A DNA stretch of 64,000 nucleotides from Metaphire vulgaris. Taxonomy: Eukaryota > Annelida > Clitellata > Crassiclitellata > Megascolecidae. The number at the start of each line of letters is the position of its first letter. The stretch's first letter is position 1. Positions 1 to 53,451 of this stretch are shown here, piece by piece. Below the pieces are notes generated by a model, which worked only from the letters and a program-made list of their open reading frames with translations, did no database searches and was not told the DNA's origin. The stretch covers positions 17,069,719 to 17,133,718 of the forward strand of contig CM030834.1 of NCBI GenBank assembly GCA_018105865.1. Direction: 5' to 3'. The position numbers and the translations under genes are program-made.

Positions 1-17
1 GTAACACAAAATCATAC

Positions 18-40690
<40,673 letters not shown>

Positions 40691-42211
40691 AATTATTATC
40701 TTCTTGTTTTACCAACAGCTGCCTTGTGTGAAACAACCAAAAGCAACAGCTAAACTATCAAACACCGCGTACAGACCGAGAGACCAGAATCGACCGACAG
40801 CAGAACTGCGAAAACATCGTTCCATCATTGCTCCAAGACGAAAAAATATAAAGGCGTTACAAAAATGCTCTTTAATACATATGTACTTCAAAGAACGGCG
40901 ATCGTCGATTGAAGACACTGCACCGTCGACGTTTAACCGATAATGATGAAGATGATGATGACATTGATTGTATTCCGATGATTCGGCGTCAGCGGCTCAA
41001 TAGAAGCCAAATATAAGACAAAAGAAATCGATTTTCCCGTAGAAACCCTGCGTAGATCGCTTCGTAGTATTCATCCAAGCTTCGTAGCATACTAAGCCAT
41101 ACCACTCCCTGGCCATACTTCGTAGGTAGGTCAATATTTCGAAATGGTAGTCCTGATACTCGCAGGATTCTGGGAGATTTCAGACGATATGAGGCATAAT
41201 AATATTCGACAGACTATGATTCAGATTTATCAATTTGTTTACACACTGCATTTTGTACGAATTATATTGAATCTTAAAATATAATGCAGAGTTTTGAGAA
41301 TTTTCATAGCCTCCAAAATTATTTGTATCAGCTTTTGCTTTCAAAACTACCACATTGAATTCGATAACGTGCTCGTAAACACGCCAGCAATTATAAAAAA
41401 AATCCTTGAAAACTTCATTCACTAAAAATAAAATATTCATTTAAGAGGAAACATCAATTATTTTTATGCGGCTACATTCCAACATACGATCATCTACAGG
41501 ATCTCCTCGAAATTTAGGAACCATTGTAATTTGGCCATGAATTACTTTTGGCTAGGTGCAAACTTGTATGCCAGTAATAATGCCACCAGTACATGTAGGC
41601 TCATTCGGCAATGCTCCGTTGGTTCACACTAATGTAACCGCACGTCACACATTTTGTTCAGATCGACAATACTATTTCTACATGGGAGCTCATGCATCCA
41701 TATGTGTTATACGTTACTGTTATAACGTCATCAGAATTTTTGACAATAAATTTTGACCCCTACCCTTAATTGACACCAAGCGTCATCAGAGGCTGTCCCA
41801 CCGAGATAGTTAATTACGTCAACTAAATAGGGGAGGGGTTTGAAAAAGTTTTACAGTTGTTGGCAGCTAGGGTAGGGGGTCAAGATAATGTCATAATCAA
41901 TATTAAATAAATTCATTTTTACAATGCATTTAATGAATCAAAAATTAATTTACATAAATTCTATTTTAGCATAAAAGCCAGTCGTATAAAATACGTTTTA
42001 GCTGGTAGGAAGGGGGTCCAAAGTTTTGGCATAATTTCATCGGGTTGTCACTGAAAGTTTGACAATTGTTGACAAAGTGGGTTTAAAATTGCCTACAATA
42101 TTTTGACATACTTATAATGGGCGGCCCCATAGGGGGCGGGGTTCAAAGTTTTTGATATAATTTTATGAGGGGTCACCGAAAACTTGACAGTTGTTGACAA
42201 GAGGGAGGGTC

Positions 42212-42720
42212 CAGAGGCGTAGCGAGGGTATATCCGGCGCCCTGGGCATATAATAATAATAATAATTATGCACTTCTATAGCACCAGTTCTAATACCCAA
42301 GGTATCAATCGATGGTACTTCAAAATCAATCCGCAAAAGATCCAGGTCATTCCAGAGATCAGTCAGAGGGAGAGAGTGAGACGGACTATGGAGGAAACGC
42401 CAATTGAAAGAGATGTGTCTTAAGTCTGGATCGGAAGATGCTCAGTGAATTGGAAGATCTGACAGCCTGACAATATAGTGTACCGTTGGCGCCCCCAACA
42501 CTGCTAACGAGTAAAAATGTCATCACATATCGTTCTCTCGGCGCCACTCTCCTTAATTATAGTCCTGACGAGCAAAAAAAGGTCGCCGCATGCACTTCTT
42601 ATTTATTATGTAGGCCCTATTTGACTGTTTAACTTACCCCAAAACCCGATTTTGGCGTTCCCTCACCTCGACGCCGGGGCATATGCCGGCCCCACCTGCC
42701 CCCTTCGCTATATGCATCTG
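42212..42720. mobile_element. hAT-like element
   Basis: Ends CAGAGGCGTAGCGAGGG and reversed CAGATGCATATAGCGAAGGG. Flanks GGAGGGTC (42204-42211) and GTAGGGTC (42721-42728) differ at one position. Contains a (TAA)n-linked LINE-like tail and one ACGAGCAAAAAAAGGTCGCC motif. Confidence 0.72.
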
Positions 42721-43268
42721 GTAGGGTCACACATTGCAAAAATTTGTGACAAAATTATATAGTGGACACTGGACAGTCCCTCAAGCATCGAATCTCCCTT
42801 GTGATGACGCCTTCACTACAGCATTATGTTTATCACAACATAGCTTCCCCCAGTATGGTTGCCAGATGTCCGGTTTTTAACCGGACGGTTCAGTATTTTG
42901 CCTATTTGTTCAATGAAAAATTGAGGCAATATCGGACATCCACGTGTCGTTTTTTTCTTGCAAGCTGCCAAACTACACTGTACAGCAAGCAAGTCACTCC
43001 CAGTCCTAGCCTACAGTACAATGCAACATTTTGGCTATAATTCACCTACAAATAATATCATATGTTTGGGACAACCCTAATCCCAAATGTGTATTACTAA
43101 GCAGTCTAAAGCAGGGTTTCCAGACATTTTATAACCGCGGCCCACTTCAGCGGGTTTTGTAACATGTAATATCAACAAATGCGTTAGGCCATCTGGCGAA
43201 CGTTACCTGAAAATAATTTTCCGAGTCTTGAATAAACGGCAATTTATTTCTTTGTTGTAAAAGGTAGT

Positions 43269-43400
43269 CAGTGGCGTAGCCACGGGAGGGGGTTGGGGGT
43301 TAAAACCCCTTGGGCGACGAAAAAATTTTGTTTAATGCATTCCCATGCAATTTTTATTTTTTGAGGCGATTTCCTTCCGGAAATCCTGGCTAAGCCACTG
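43269..43400. mobile_element. short MITE with CAGTGGCGTAGCCA ends
   Basis: 132 bp with ends CAGTGGCGTAGCCACGGG and reversed CAGTGGCTTAGCCAGG. The flanking duplication is not clean. Intergenic between PIEZO and RMDN1. Confidence 0.6.
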
Positions 43401-44261
43401 GGTAGAGTTTACATACATTCAAAGAGACAGTAGCAATTTTATTGTTTTATTTACAATATATGTCATTTGAGGCACTGGGGACCAGAGCGGCCTACCCAAA
43501 AAAGTAAAATTTTGAGAAAACACGTTTTGAACTTTGGAAAAAAAACTGGTAAAATCACCAAGTTACGATTAATTAATTAGCTTTGACCAAATATATAGTA
43601 CAAATTTTTTTCTCTGGTCCATCTTGTTACGTTTGCATTTTTGCCACCTACACGGGTGTCTGGTAGTTTGGAGACAGGGATACACACAACCCCAGGGACC
43701 AGTTGTGGAAATTGGAACATGCCAAAACCGGCGAGAAATTTGGGAGGGGTATATACTATAGCATGATCGAAGAGAATATGTGAATGTGCAAAGGCAATCT
43801 GCAAACTGCAATATGTAAATGTGCAAAGTTGACGATCTCTTTTTGCTCATCAGAGTTTTTACCCGAAAATGCCAATGTGTTCCTCTTATTTTAGAACTCT
43901 GGAGGTAAAATTGGATAAGCCCGACCTCCGCTGCCTTTTGAAAAATTGAATAATGGTCGTGTAAACCGAACTAGTGCCGAATTCAGGCGATGAAACTGAA
44001 GGAAATGATCACTCATAATGACAATGGCAGATTGATAAAAAAACATCGAATATAACAAAAAATGCATATATTAACATAACATAATCTAGTATGATTAAAA
44101 TACTACTGTATGTCATACAGTTCATAATGATAATTTCTAACTCTGACGGATACTTTTGGTATTGACCACAACTTATAGAGATGGATTTGAGGTACCAACC
44201 AATGCAATCATCAACACCTTAATCTATTTAGCTGATGCTGCAAAATGCTTAAAGCTCAATG

Positions 44262-44324
<63 letters not shown>

Positions 44325-44482
44325 TGTCATTGTCCAATACCTATTGCATAATAAACATGCACAATTTGTATTGATCATGCATGAAATTGGCATTTCAAAA
44401 TTGTATCACCCTCCATAGTTCACACTGCCTTGTCAAATAAAATAATAGGAATCATGTGAACATATTCATGTTGGCATTGGTT

Positions 44483-44524
44483 TCACTTCAACTTTTGCAA
44501 CAGTTCAGTAGCTTCCTGATGAGC
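44483..44524 (-). CDS. RMDN1: RMDN1-like exon 9 (stop codon)
   Basis: Encodes AHQEATELLQKLK and a TGA stop. Aligned with the EAAQLL end of RMDN1. Acceptor CTATTTTAG. Confidence 0.9.
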   Translation of the reverse strand, partial: AHQEATELLQKLK

Positions 44525-47500
44525 CTAAAATAGAAATAAAGAATGAAGTTGAACATCAAGATTATCTTTCTGGTTATTCATAGCATCAGTTCTCTTGGGC
44601 AAAACAATTGCAATATTAATGTTATTTGGGCAAATTTCTTACTCAGTGCAAATCACAACCTTGATTCACCAATAAAAATTCTGAAAATGCTGTTTTGCAA
44701 GCAAGCCAGAAAACAGTGGGTATCCTAACAACTTTACGTACCTAAACTTATTTTGTCATTTGTGCTCTTGAAGGCATCACATATTGTACGATAGATAAAA
44801 CTGCTGTCACTTTAATTTTACATACATTTCAAGTTAATTTTACATACATAATTATAATAATAAAACTTCACTTATTACAAATGAACTAGCAAATACTCGT
44901 TTAAAAATGACAAATTGACAAAATAAAGCAATAAAATGAACAAAATCTGCTATAATAATTTCTATTAAAACAGAAAACATGCAGTATCTGAATCTATTCA
45001 GTATCTGAATTTCTATCAAGCTATCTATCAATTCAGTATCTGAATTCTATCAATAGATGCTGCCTCCGTTGTTATTGAATGCCTGATTAAAATACAAACA
45101 CAAATAGTACCTTCTTGTCATCTGCTGTTCTAATTGCATAATCTTTGGCTTTCATCAAGTACTGTTTTGCCTGTTCTGTTTCTTTCAACCTCAAGAACGT
45201 CTTGCCAATCATAAGCAGATTCATACTGTAGAATCCTGGATCAACTGCAGAAACAAATAATTGTCCAATTGTGTTTTAACATTTTACTTATAGCTAGCTG
45301 TTTCTCAATTTGCAGCCTCTGAATGAAAAATCCACACATTGCTTAACAGCTGAGTTGATTTACCAGTAAAGTGATTAAGAGCAAATTACACCAATCTATA
45401 ACAATTGTCATTTTAATTCTGAAATAGAGAACCTGCCTGCTTCAACTCAAAAATGTATGGAAATATGGTACATTTAAAATTATGAATCTGTTTATGCGCA
45501 TAAAATTACGCACTCACACTTAGCACCAATTTTTTTATGGAAAAAGTGTGTATTATAAGGAAGATAATACGGTAATTAATATTGTTAAAATTGCTGGAAC
45601 TTACTCTTTTCAGCTTCCAGAAAGTACTTAAGTGACTGAAATGAGAAAATTAAGAAACTACCAATCAAAAGATTGATAAACCATGATAAAAATTTGGCAA
45701 ACAAGAGAAGTAATAGTTTCTCATTTAATTAAATATAATAATTCTAGTTGCCATTGTAACCATGGTTCAGCATAGTCTGCCCTAGCGATAACATCTAACT
45801 CCACTTCAGTCATTGCTATGATGCTATAATTAAAAAGCTCGGTTAACCTCTTCATATGTTGAACTTGGTGGGGTTGCAAAAACAACGGCTGCAATTTTCT
45901 GTTGGTACCATGGCATGTCAGCGAAGACAAAGCACCTTCAATTAAATAACATTAAAATGACAAAATTTTCTGTACAGAAACCTCCTTTTATATGCAAAAA
46001 TGAAATCATAATATTTCATGCAATGCATATGCAGATATCACACATTCATGAATACCTAATCACACAAAATCTAAAATCTGTACAAAGACATTTAGACTTA
46101 ATGACATGAAAATTCAAAGTGTCTCTTATGTAGAACATCTGAAATTTAAAATGCTTGAGCTTCAACCCTTTCTGACATCAAAAGCGTTCAAGTTACTGAT
46201 GCCAGAATAAAGCATATTCAACAGAAGTAAATTCTTGATATAATTTCAATATAACCACTAATATAACTTCCTGTCCCAGTTTTGACCAAGAGTGTCCTGG
46301 TTTTCAGAGTTCTGATGGCAGGTGTCAGCGGGACATTACTCGCAGAATCGGCATAGCTGCATCTGCCATGAGATCTCTTCAAAATTTATGGCGCCAAAGA
46401 CAGATACAGCTCGGTACTAAGATCTGAATTTATCAGTCCTGCGTCCTGCCAATTCTCCTATATGGTTCTGAGACTTGGACTCTGCTTACACGAGACTCTG
46501 AAAGACTACAGGCATTCCATATGCGCTGCCAGAGACAGATTCTCTGCATTCGCTGGTTCGACTTCGTGACCAACGAAGCAGTCTCCAAACAGACTGCCCT
46601 CCTGCCAGTGACAGAAATTATCACGCGACGCCGTCTGTCGCTCTTCGGTCACGTGGCTCGCCAGGACAAGAACATTCCAGCCCATCGCGCTCTTGCCTGC
46701 GCCATTGCTCGACGCACCGAGACGCGTCCTCCTCCGAGCTGGAGAAGACCTCCTGGCAGACCACGCCGTACATGGCCCCAGCAGATCGGCGATGGTCTTC
46801 CTTCCACAATTTTTCATGAATGGCACTCAGCCATCGGTCGCGGTCACAACTCGCGCAACACGAGATTGGCACAACGGACCTCTGTCGTCCATGTGAACAA
46901 ATGAATGAATGAAATGATGTCCTGGTTTAAGAGAGCTATCATAGCACCTTGGTCAATCTGTAGTTTTTCCCAATTTGTATCAGCAATTCCAGAAAATTGC
47001 AATAGCATTTTTCACAGAAAACGGCAACAAAAGAGGCCACCAGCATCATTTCAAAGTGCTATCTTGCAATACAAATTTAAGCTAACAACAAACAGTAACT
47101 TGTTTCATAAGTTGTTTATATCCCAAGATTGCATTGTTAGAAGTTTATCAGAATTCATTTTCCCAAACAACTTTCTTGATTTCAAATAAAGACTCCTGGT
47201 CAAGTTAAGAAAAACTATGAGAAAATTTAACTATCAGATATCTGATGATGGTAGTATGGCATAAATATTATTGTGGCACAAAATGAGAATGAGCAATAAC
47301 ATATATACAAAACCAATCACTTGAAAATTGATACTGAAAACTAACCAGTAACCTAGAAGATGAACAGATGTAGCATCTTTAGGATTCAGTTCAATTGCTT
47401 TCTAGCAACAGAGAATCAAAGCTGTTGCTGTACAAATTTTATATAAAAACAATAAAAAATCTATATTGCAAACACAGAGGTCCAAACTACAAATTACCAG

Positions 47501-50500
47501 ACCATACGAAATCTCGAAATATGCTTTACTTTGACATATGATGAGAAAGAGCAAAGACACCACAGAAGGGACTGTGATGATAGGACTAGTACAAGGCGTA
47601 AGAAAACATGGCAGACCTGGAATACAGTATCATCAAATGAGATGGCATCTCTGTATCTGACCATCTTTGTGTGGTTCAGAACAGAAAGCAATGGACGCCA
47701 CTTACCATTCTGCACAGTCAGCTGGCGCCTAGCAATGATGATGCACGACATATGAAGGCAAAACCTGAGCTTCATTTATTTTCAAATTGTCAATGGCAAT
47801 ATGTTCATGTTTGAAACTTACAATATCCTACAGCAAATTATAAGAACTGGTGAAATAGATGGAGAATCAAGACATTTCTGAATCTTCAAAACCATCAACC
47901 TTCAAGCTTTATGCTATGTTAAAATGATCAGATCACTTCAATAAAAGGACATAAAAATCCAGAAGTACTCACAAGGAAATGCTCTCGGATCTGATATGCT
48001 TTTGAAATCCTCTCTTTTGTTGCTTCATATTCTCCCACGTAGTCAAGCATAATCGCATACCACTAATTTAAAAAAAACAATACTTTTGAAATAAATTTTA
48101 AAATTACAACATTCAAAACTTACCTGTTCTCCATTGCCTAACTATCAGCCATAACCGTTAACATAAAATCAGACTGATTTTTTGGATTGACAATGGAGAC
48201 TATGATTTTACTTTGGAGCGGCCATCAACTGATGCCAAGTACATAATTAAAATGGTGCTATTGAAGTTCATATGATATGTATGCTACACTTTCAAATCAG
48301 ACAGTACAATTAGTGCAAGACATACACTTAAAATAGACTCCATTATGTTCGTCATTCTAAATAATTTAATTCATAAATAAAAACTAAAGAACCAAGTGCA
48401 AGATTTTAATAATGAAGTCACCTTGTGACATGCAAAGTTAATGTCTTTGCCTAAAGATAAAGCTTTCTCTGCAAATCCGAACGCCTCAAACATGAGTTTT
48501 TTGCGTAAAGCTGGATCAGAAGTCGACTTTGCCTTATCACATGTTGCCCGAGCAAGTCGCCAAATAATTTCTGAATTATTTGAGTCTTCAAAAAGCTTCA
48601 GATGTTCGTATAGTTGATCAACTTCATTCTCACCATAAAGCTTATCAGCAATATGGATTGTTTTCTTATCTAGTAGAACAAGGTTCAAATTCAGAATTTA
48701 AAAAACCATAATGCCAAATTTTCTCACACAACAAGCAAATCATAAAATATCAATGTCTGACAACCAGGCCTGCCGAGAGAAATTCTGGGCCCCTGTGCAA
48801 AGCGTAGTCAGGGGCCCCTAACAAGTGTGAAAAACTGATGATGAGCTTTTTTGCTTGTCGATCTTTTCCAGGATGATGTTAATACATGATCGGCCCTGGC
48901 CCCCTGACAGCCGTCGGGCCCCTGTGCTCCTGATGAGAAGATGATGACCTTTTATGCTCATCGGTCTCTTTTCAGGGTTCAGGCTATTGTTAATACATCA
49001 TCACCAGCCCGGGGCCCCCCACAGGCCACCAGGCCCCTGTGCATTTGCCCCAGCCCTCCTCTCGGCAGCCCTGCTGACAACATTTCACAATTCTATTGGT
49101 ATGCTGAGCACTATTTCCTGGTCTACAGTGTCCAACCATACTCTTTTTCATGTTCCATGTAAGCCATCACATTTGATTGACAAAATCAGGAAACAAACTT
49201 TTCTAAATTTCAAGTCTAAATTTCAAACAGATCAAAAGATGGCATTAGACAAAATTTAACAACCCTCCCATGCATACTCATTCATCTTTGGTGCACAAAT
49301 ATGTACATGTCCAAATTTTCAAGATGGGCAACATGAATCAGAAAATAAGAAACCTGCAAAATGCAAACAACTGCCATAGCAGAACCTTTAATGACCTAAT
49401 GGCATCATTAGCATGATGCCAAAGGTTACACACATAAAAAACTTGATCATGTTTGCAACATTTTAAAATAAATTATCTCTTTGCTTATATCTTCACTTTT
49501 CCATTATGAATAAAGAGTCAAAGTTTCCATCATTAGGTGCCTCAGTAGCTTACTTTACCATAGAGTATCAAATTTGCAAGCTGACAATCTGAGTTCAATA
49601 CCCATGCACTCATATTGTCCAACAAGGCTGAGTTGACATTAATATGTGCAAATTAATGTCCAATGCTGTTTAAGATAACTAGTTCTTTAGCATCAAAGCA
49701 CTAAAACATTGATGATTTAGATTTTCTATATCAAATCATTGACATACAGTAAGTAGGCCAAAAATAATTACCGGTACTATCATCGTGCCACCAATGGCTG
49801 AACTGTTTCTATAACAAAATACATACTTACCACTTTCACTGGAATCAGTTTTCTGTACTGAGGAAAGGGCTGCATGAACAACTGGCGTAAGACCAATCAG
49901 GTACATTTTTGTTTGAAAATTTTGGCCGAAACCCTAAATACATTTTCATATTAAATAATATACAGTAGAATTACAGATTGCATAATCTCATAGTGTAAAA
50001 ATATGATTACCGGTAAACATTTAATACTGGCACATGCATAAATAAACACCATTGCTTCGACAACTAGAATCCTAGTCATATGTGCCTTCAAAGGGCGGTG
50101 TAATGGCATCTGTTGATGGTCATCAGTGATAATAGGTATCGTAAATATATGACAGATTCACCACAAATGTTGATATGGGCAAATATAAAAGCACAAGGAC
50201 GACTGACTGTATGACAGCAAAGCTGGCTTTGGAACCTTGGCACTCATTGCCTCCTCATCATGCATGTACAGTAGACTACCAGTAAGTGCCTATGAATACC
50301 TAAGCAGATACTATGATACCACTTTCAAAAGCACTACATAGATCCATAATCCATAAGATTTTACCTAGTTAAGTTGCTTACTTATGTCTGCAAATTCAGC
50401 GTCAAATATTAGAACAAGACTAAAGATGCAAACTGGTTATACGACTTGATATCCTGAATTTTGACTTGGATCTTATGCACAGCAACAGCTCCAAGATTAG

Positions 50501-51859
50501 TCAAGTGGGGGGGGGGCATTGGGGTGGCAACTGCTCAGTATGGAGCCAACTATACTCCATAAACACTGGACTAGAGTCAAGTTTCTTAGAACGAATGCAA
50601 TAAAGCAGTGTTGTAACCAGGATTCCGGAACATGAATATGCTATGCAGACCGCATCAACATTTTAAAGTAAAAAAGTGTTGACAAGCAAAAATGTCATCC
50701 CTAAAACTTGTGCATGCTCTCATACACCATCGTTCCTCCCATATATCACAATAGCAAGCCCTATTACTATGTACGTAGTAGTAAGTAAAGCATAAGGGTC
50801 CCAACTTGGAGGCCACTGGGGGCCAGGCATTCAATAGGAGCATGGGCCACACAGGCCCTGTGGAGCTGCCAATTCTTATGCAATTAGGATTTGGTGTGCC
50901 ATAGACCAATGCTTCTATACTGTACAGTAGGAAGTGACACCACAGAAGTTGAAGATTAGATTAGATCGGCCACAGGAAAATGTTATCGCAGGGCAACAGC
51001 AGTACAAATTAAAGTAAATCTTGAAAATCCCTATTAAATTAAGTCTAGTAGTTATTCAGTTTAGAAAAATTAACGCTAAACCGTATCGTTTGCATTTCTA
51101 TAAGTGAAATATTACAATTATATTAACTGGATTTGATGTGGTTTGTTGGTCTTAATCCTGAGTCTTTTAACTTGATTAAGAGATCAGTTGCAAGTACCTT
51201 AGGGGCCGTCCATAAATGACGTAACGCGATTTTGTCACTTTTTGACCCCCCCCCCGTAACGCGACGTAACAAAAAGTCAGACCCCCTAAAGTATGACGTA
51301 GCAACGGCCCGACCCCCTTTTCGTCTTCCGAAAAGTCTTGACAAGCAAAAAAGGTCATTCATCCTTCTATTTTTCCCTCCAAGGACATACTGACAAGCTA
51401 AAAAAGGTCATCCTTGTATTTTTCCCTCTCCAAATACCTTGACAAGCAAAAAAGGTAGTCACTTAAAAATGTTGTGTTGCTACGGTTGCTATTGTTACGG
51501 AACCCCTCCCCTCGTCACACTTCGTAACAAATGTCCAGACCCCCTCCCCCTAGGCGCGTTACGTCATTTGTGGACGAGCACTTACAACATCACCACATTT
51601 CCCTTACTTATTTACTAATGCCGCTATAATGACAGACTTTTGCTAACTGACATGCGACGTCCAATAATTTGATCATTTCGTTGGCAAGTAGACGGCGTAA
51701 ATACTGCTTAAATTGTATTATTTTAATGAAGAAACCGTAAATAACCCTCGTCAGATATCCCGATCTCCAGTCGCCGCCTCTCCGTTTCGTCGTCAGCTTC
51801 TGGAATGAGTTCGCGTATCGCCTACAAAAATGCAGGACAGCTCGACGCACGGAGTCCAT
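44483..51859 (-). CDS. RMDN1: regulator of microtubule dynamics protein 1-like, complete (9 exons, 301 aa)
   Basis: RMDN proteins carry TPR-like helices; mammalian members associate with microtubules and mitochondria or the ER. Exons, 5' to 3': 51746-51859, 49831-49933, 48422-48669, 47973-48062, 47346-47401, 45848-45935, 45605-45635, 45111-45244, 44483-44524. They sum to 906 nt, 301 residues plus stop, close to the ~314 of human RMDN1. Matching segments include VVHAAL, ADKLYGENEVDQLYEHL, SEIIWRLARAT, WYAIMLDYVGEYE, KAIELNPKDATSVHLLG, FADMPWYQQKIA, FATPPSSTYEE and DPGFYSMNLLMIGKTFL. The basic, arginine-rich first exon could be a mitochondrial presequence (inference). All phases fit. An RTE-like LINE sits in the intron between exons 5 and 6, and a hAT MITE in intron 2. 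RMDN1 is favoured over RMDN2/3 by length and the absence of a long N-terminal extension. Confidence 0.93.
45111..45244 (-). CDS. RMDN1: RMDN1-like exon 8
   Basis: Encodes IDPGFYSMNLLMIGKTFLRL then AKQYLMKAKDYAIRTADDKK, matching VDPNFYS.N.L.LGKTYL.L and the last TPR helix. Confidence 0.95.
45605..45635 (-). CDS. RMDN1: RMDN1-like exon 7 (31 nt)
   Basis: Micro-exon encoding SLKYFLEAEK, aligned with KALGYFHRAE. Acceptor ATTTCAG, donor A|GTAAGT. Confidence 0.88.
45848..45935 (-). CDS. RMDN1: RMDN1-like exon 6
   Basis: Encodes CFVFADMPWYQQKIAAVVFA then TPPSSTYEE, matching WCYTFAEMPWYQR+IA..LFATPPSSTYE. Confidence 0.96.
46303..46916 (+). mobile_element. RTE-like LINE, 5'-truncated insertion
   Basis: Encodes ILLYGSETWTLLTRDSERLQ, then HMRCQRQILCIRWFDFVTNE and LFGHVAR, a common RTE-type reverse-transcriptase end, then an (AATG)n tail. 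Perfect 11-bp flanks TGTCCTGGTTT at 46293-46303 and 46918-46928. Frame breaks make it inactive. RMDN1 intron. Confidence 0.85.
47346..47401 (-). CDS. RMDN1: RMDN1-like exon 5
   Basis: Encodes KAIELNPKDATSVHLLGY, nearly identical to the family TPR motif KAIELNPKDATS.HL.G. Ends TG|GTTAGT; the TG joins exon 6 to complete Trp. Confidence 0.95.
47973..48062 (-). CDS. RMDN1: RMDN1-like exon 4
   Basis: 30 codons WYAIMLDYVGEYEATKERIS then KAYQIREHFL, matching WYAICLSDVGDYEG.K.+I..AY.I+EHF. Donor GTGAGT. Confidence 0.96.
48422..48669 (-). CDS. RMDN1: RMDN1-like exon 3
   Basis: Largest exon: DKKTIHIADKLYGENEVDQL, then SEIIWRLARATCDKAKS and KALSLGKDINFACHK. This is the hallmark ADYLYE..E...LY..L..+...E..WRLARA region. 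Phase 1 in, 0 out. Confidence 0.96.
48765..49073. mobile_element. hAT-like MITE, CAGGGCTGCC family
   Basis: Ends CAGGCCTGCCGAGAGA and reversed CAGGGCTGCCGAGAGG with perfect 8-bp flanks CTGACAAC (48757-48764, 49074-49081). Two reverse motif copies and several GGGCCCCTGTGC blocks. Confidence 0.9.
49536..49680 (+). mobile_element. degenerate tRNA-derived SINE
   Basis: GGTGCCTCAGTAGCTTACTT resembles a tRNA A-box region and GAGTTCAATACC at 49591-49602 a B-box, spaced as in a tRNA. The arms no longer pair well. The body runs on to about 49680. Confidence 0.5.
49831..49933 (-). CDS. RMDN1: RMDN1-like exon 2
   Basis: Encodes GFGQNFQTKMYLIGLTPVVH then AALSSVQKTDSSES, aligned with the GFETYQVISQAAVVHA segment of RMDN1. 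Donor G|GTAAGT. Confidence 0.8.
51202..51581. mobile_element. MITE with GGGGCCGTCCATAAATGACG ends
   Basis: Left end GGGGCCGTCCATAAATGACG and reversed right end GTGCTCGTCCACAAATGACG, flanked by TTA on both sides. GGGGCCGTCCATAAAT-type ends recur in invertebrate MITEs. Contains three ~45-bp repeats with GACAAGCAAAAAAGGTCAT. Confidence 0.78.
51746..51859 (-). CDS. RMDN1: RMDN1-like exon 1 (start codon)
   Basis: 38 codons from ATG at 51859, MDSVRRAVLHFCRRYANSF and onward, ending GYLTR at AGG|GTTATT. Basic and poor in acidic residues. Phase 0 joins exon 2. The choice rests on phase, context and CpG-rich surroundings, not conservation. Confidence 0.65.
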
Positions 51860-52289
51860 CGTCGCAGTCGTTCAGTTAGCACACTCAGGCGATGTCGTCC
51901 TAACGAGGTTTATCATCCGATTCCCTGGGATCGTCTCTTAAATTACACCGCCAGATACTCGGTCTAACAAGGAACGGCACAACTTATGACCTAACCTTGT
52001 GACCCGGACTTATTTCTTAGTTAATAAAAGCCTTATGACCTGATCCTGTGACCTCGACATATTTCTTAACCCTCATCATCATACATTTCTTAGCCTATGC
52101 CCTATGAAATGACGCCAAAATACTTCAACACAACCATCGCAATTCTATCTTAAGAGCAAATAAAAACATCTCAGAACCTGTTAACTAATACCAGTTGACA
52201 GTTGTCATGTCAGCATGATGTCACTTAAATATAACTAACTGTTTGCCCATTAAAAATGACGGGGATGCTTGGCTATTTCCCACTCCGAT

Positions 52290-52446
52290 TTTTGTAAATT
52301 ACTGTCCCAATGGGAGCTTCGTCTCCCACGGCTCCGGTTTGGTCTATGGCACTACATACACACAGTAGGAGACAGAGGGCGAAGAAGACCAAAAAGAGAT
52401 GGATGGATAACATCAATCTGAGAATCTGGAAACAAATAACGCGACA

Positions 52447-52494
<48 letters not shown>

Positions 52495-53110
52495 ACTGAT
52501 ATAATATCAAATTCAGTCGTTTCCGCCTTTGTGTGCCGTTTTGGACTTTGACATGCCATCCTTCTGTCCTCGACTGCGTTTCTCAGTTCCTGTTCACTGC
52601 TTCCATGTTATCCATCCATCTTATCTTCTGCCTTCCTCTTTTCCCCTCAACAGCTGCTGGCATCAATTTCCCCAGTGATTCGTGTCTTCTCATAAATGCC
52701 CAAAAACTCGTTTTTGTTTTAGGATCAATCCTTCCAAGGTGTGTTTTAGCTTGATTTCTGCAATCACCCATGATTTGTTCTCCTGGCTGTTGACAAGATC
52801 ATCGGCATTTTTCTCCGGCACCTTGTTTTGAATGCGTCAATTCACTTGCAGTCATTTTTCCGAAGTGTCCAGCTCTCCGAGAGTCCGAGCCATACATCAT
52901 TACAGGAAATACCATTGTTTGCACAATGTAAGCTTTTGTCTCCTTTTTGATGCCCCTTTTTCCATATTTTCCCGTCTTGTCACAGCACTCTTACCAAGTT
53001 GTATGTATCGCTTTATGTCTAGTTCAACATCCCCATTACAATTTGTATTCACTCCAAGGTATGTGATATGATATCGGTGACCATTTCCATCTCCAGTCCA
53101 TCCAGTAACC
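52290..53110. mobile_element. LINE fragments, two orientations, plus (TC)n
   Basis: Plus-strand 52330-52440 encodes KKTKKRWMDNINLRIW. The minus strand at 52583-52771 encodes RRHESLGKLMPAAVEGKRGR then QKIRWMDNM. Both are the G+...RW.DN end of RTE-like polyproteins. A (TC)n at 52447-52488 separates them. Confidence 0.6.
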
Positions 53111-53276
53111 AGTTATCATTCTGTCCTCATACCATTACTGTATTTTGGTGACAACTGTAGAAGAATGCAAATTTGCACACGATCAAGCAAAGTGAAATCT
53201 TTTGTTAACTATTGCTGCCATGCAGGCAGAAAGTGAAGATGATGATGACATGAGGTCAGAATCCACGCCGGGGGGC

Positions 53277-53451
53277 CAGTGGCGGCTCCAGGATTTGGCA
53301 AGTGGGGGGGGGGGCGTTGGGGTGGCAACTTCTAATCAGGGGGCCAACCATTTGTTGTTTAATGTATGTAGCATTAAGTATAGGGTCCCAACAGGGGGTG
53401 CAAGCACTCAATAGGGGCACGCCCCCTGACCCCCCAGTGGAGCCGTCACTG
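53277..53451. mobile_element. hAT-like MITE, CAGTGGCGGCTCCA family
   Basis: Ends CAGTGGCGGCTCCAGG and reversed CAGTGACGGCTCCACTGG. Flanks CCGGGGGC (53269-53276) and TCGGGGGC (53452-53459) match at 7 of 8. A related, older copy with an insertion is recognisable at about 50480-50880. Confidence 0.75.

Larger units (their letters stand above)
40691..44482. other. intergenic region PIEZO-RMDN1
   Basis: Upstream of PIEZO and downstream of RMDN1. 40700-41130 has relatively many CpG and may hold the PIEZO promoter and 5' UTR (inference). 41750-42200 has two loose repeats containing GACAATTGTTGACAA. Then follow the hAT at 42212, the MITE at 43269, and a (TAA)n. Confidence 0.45.
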
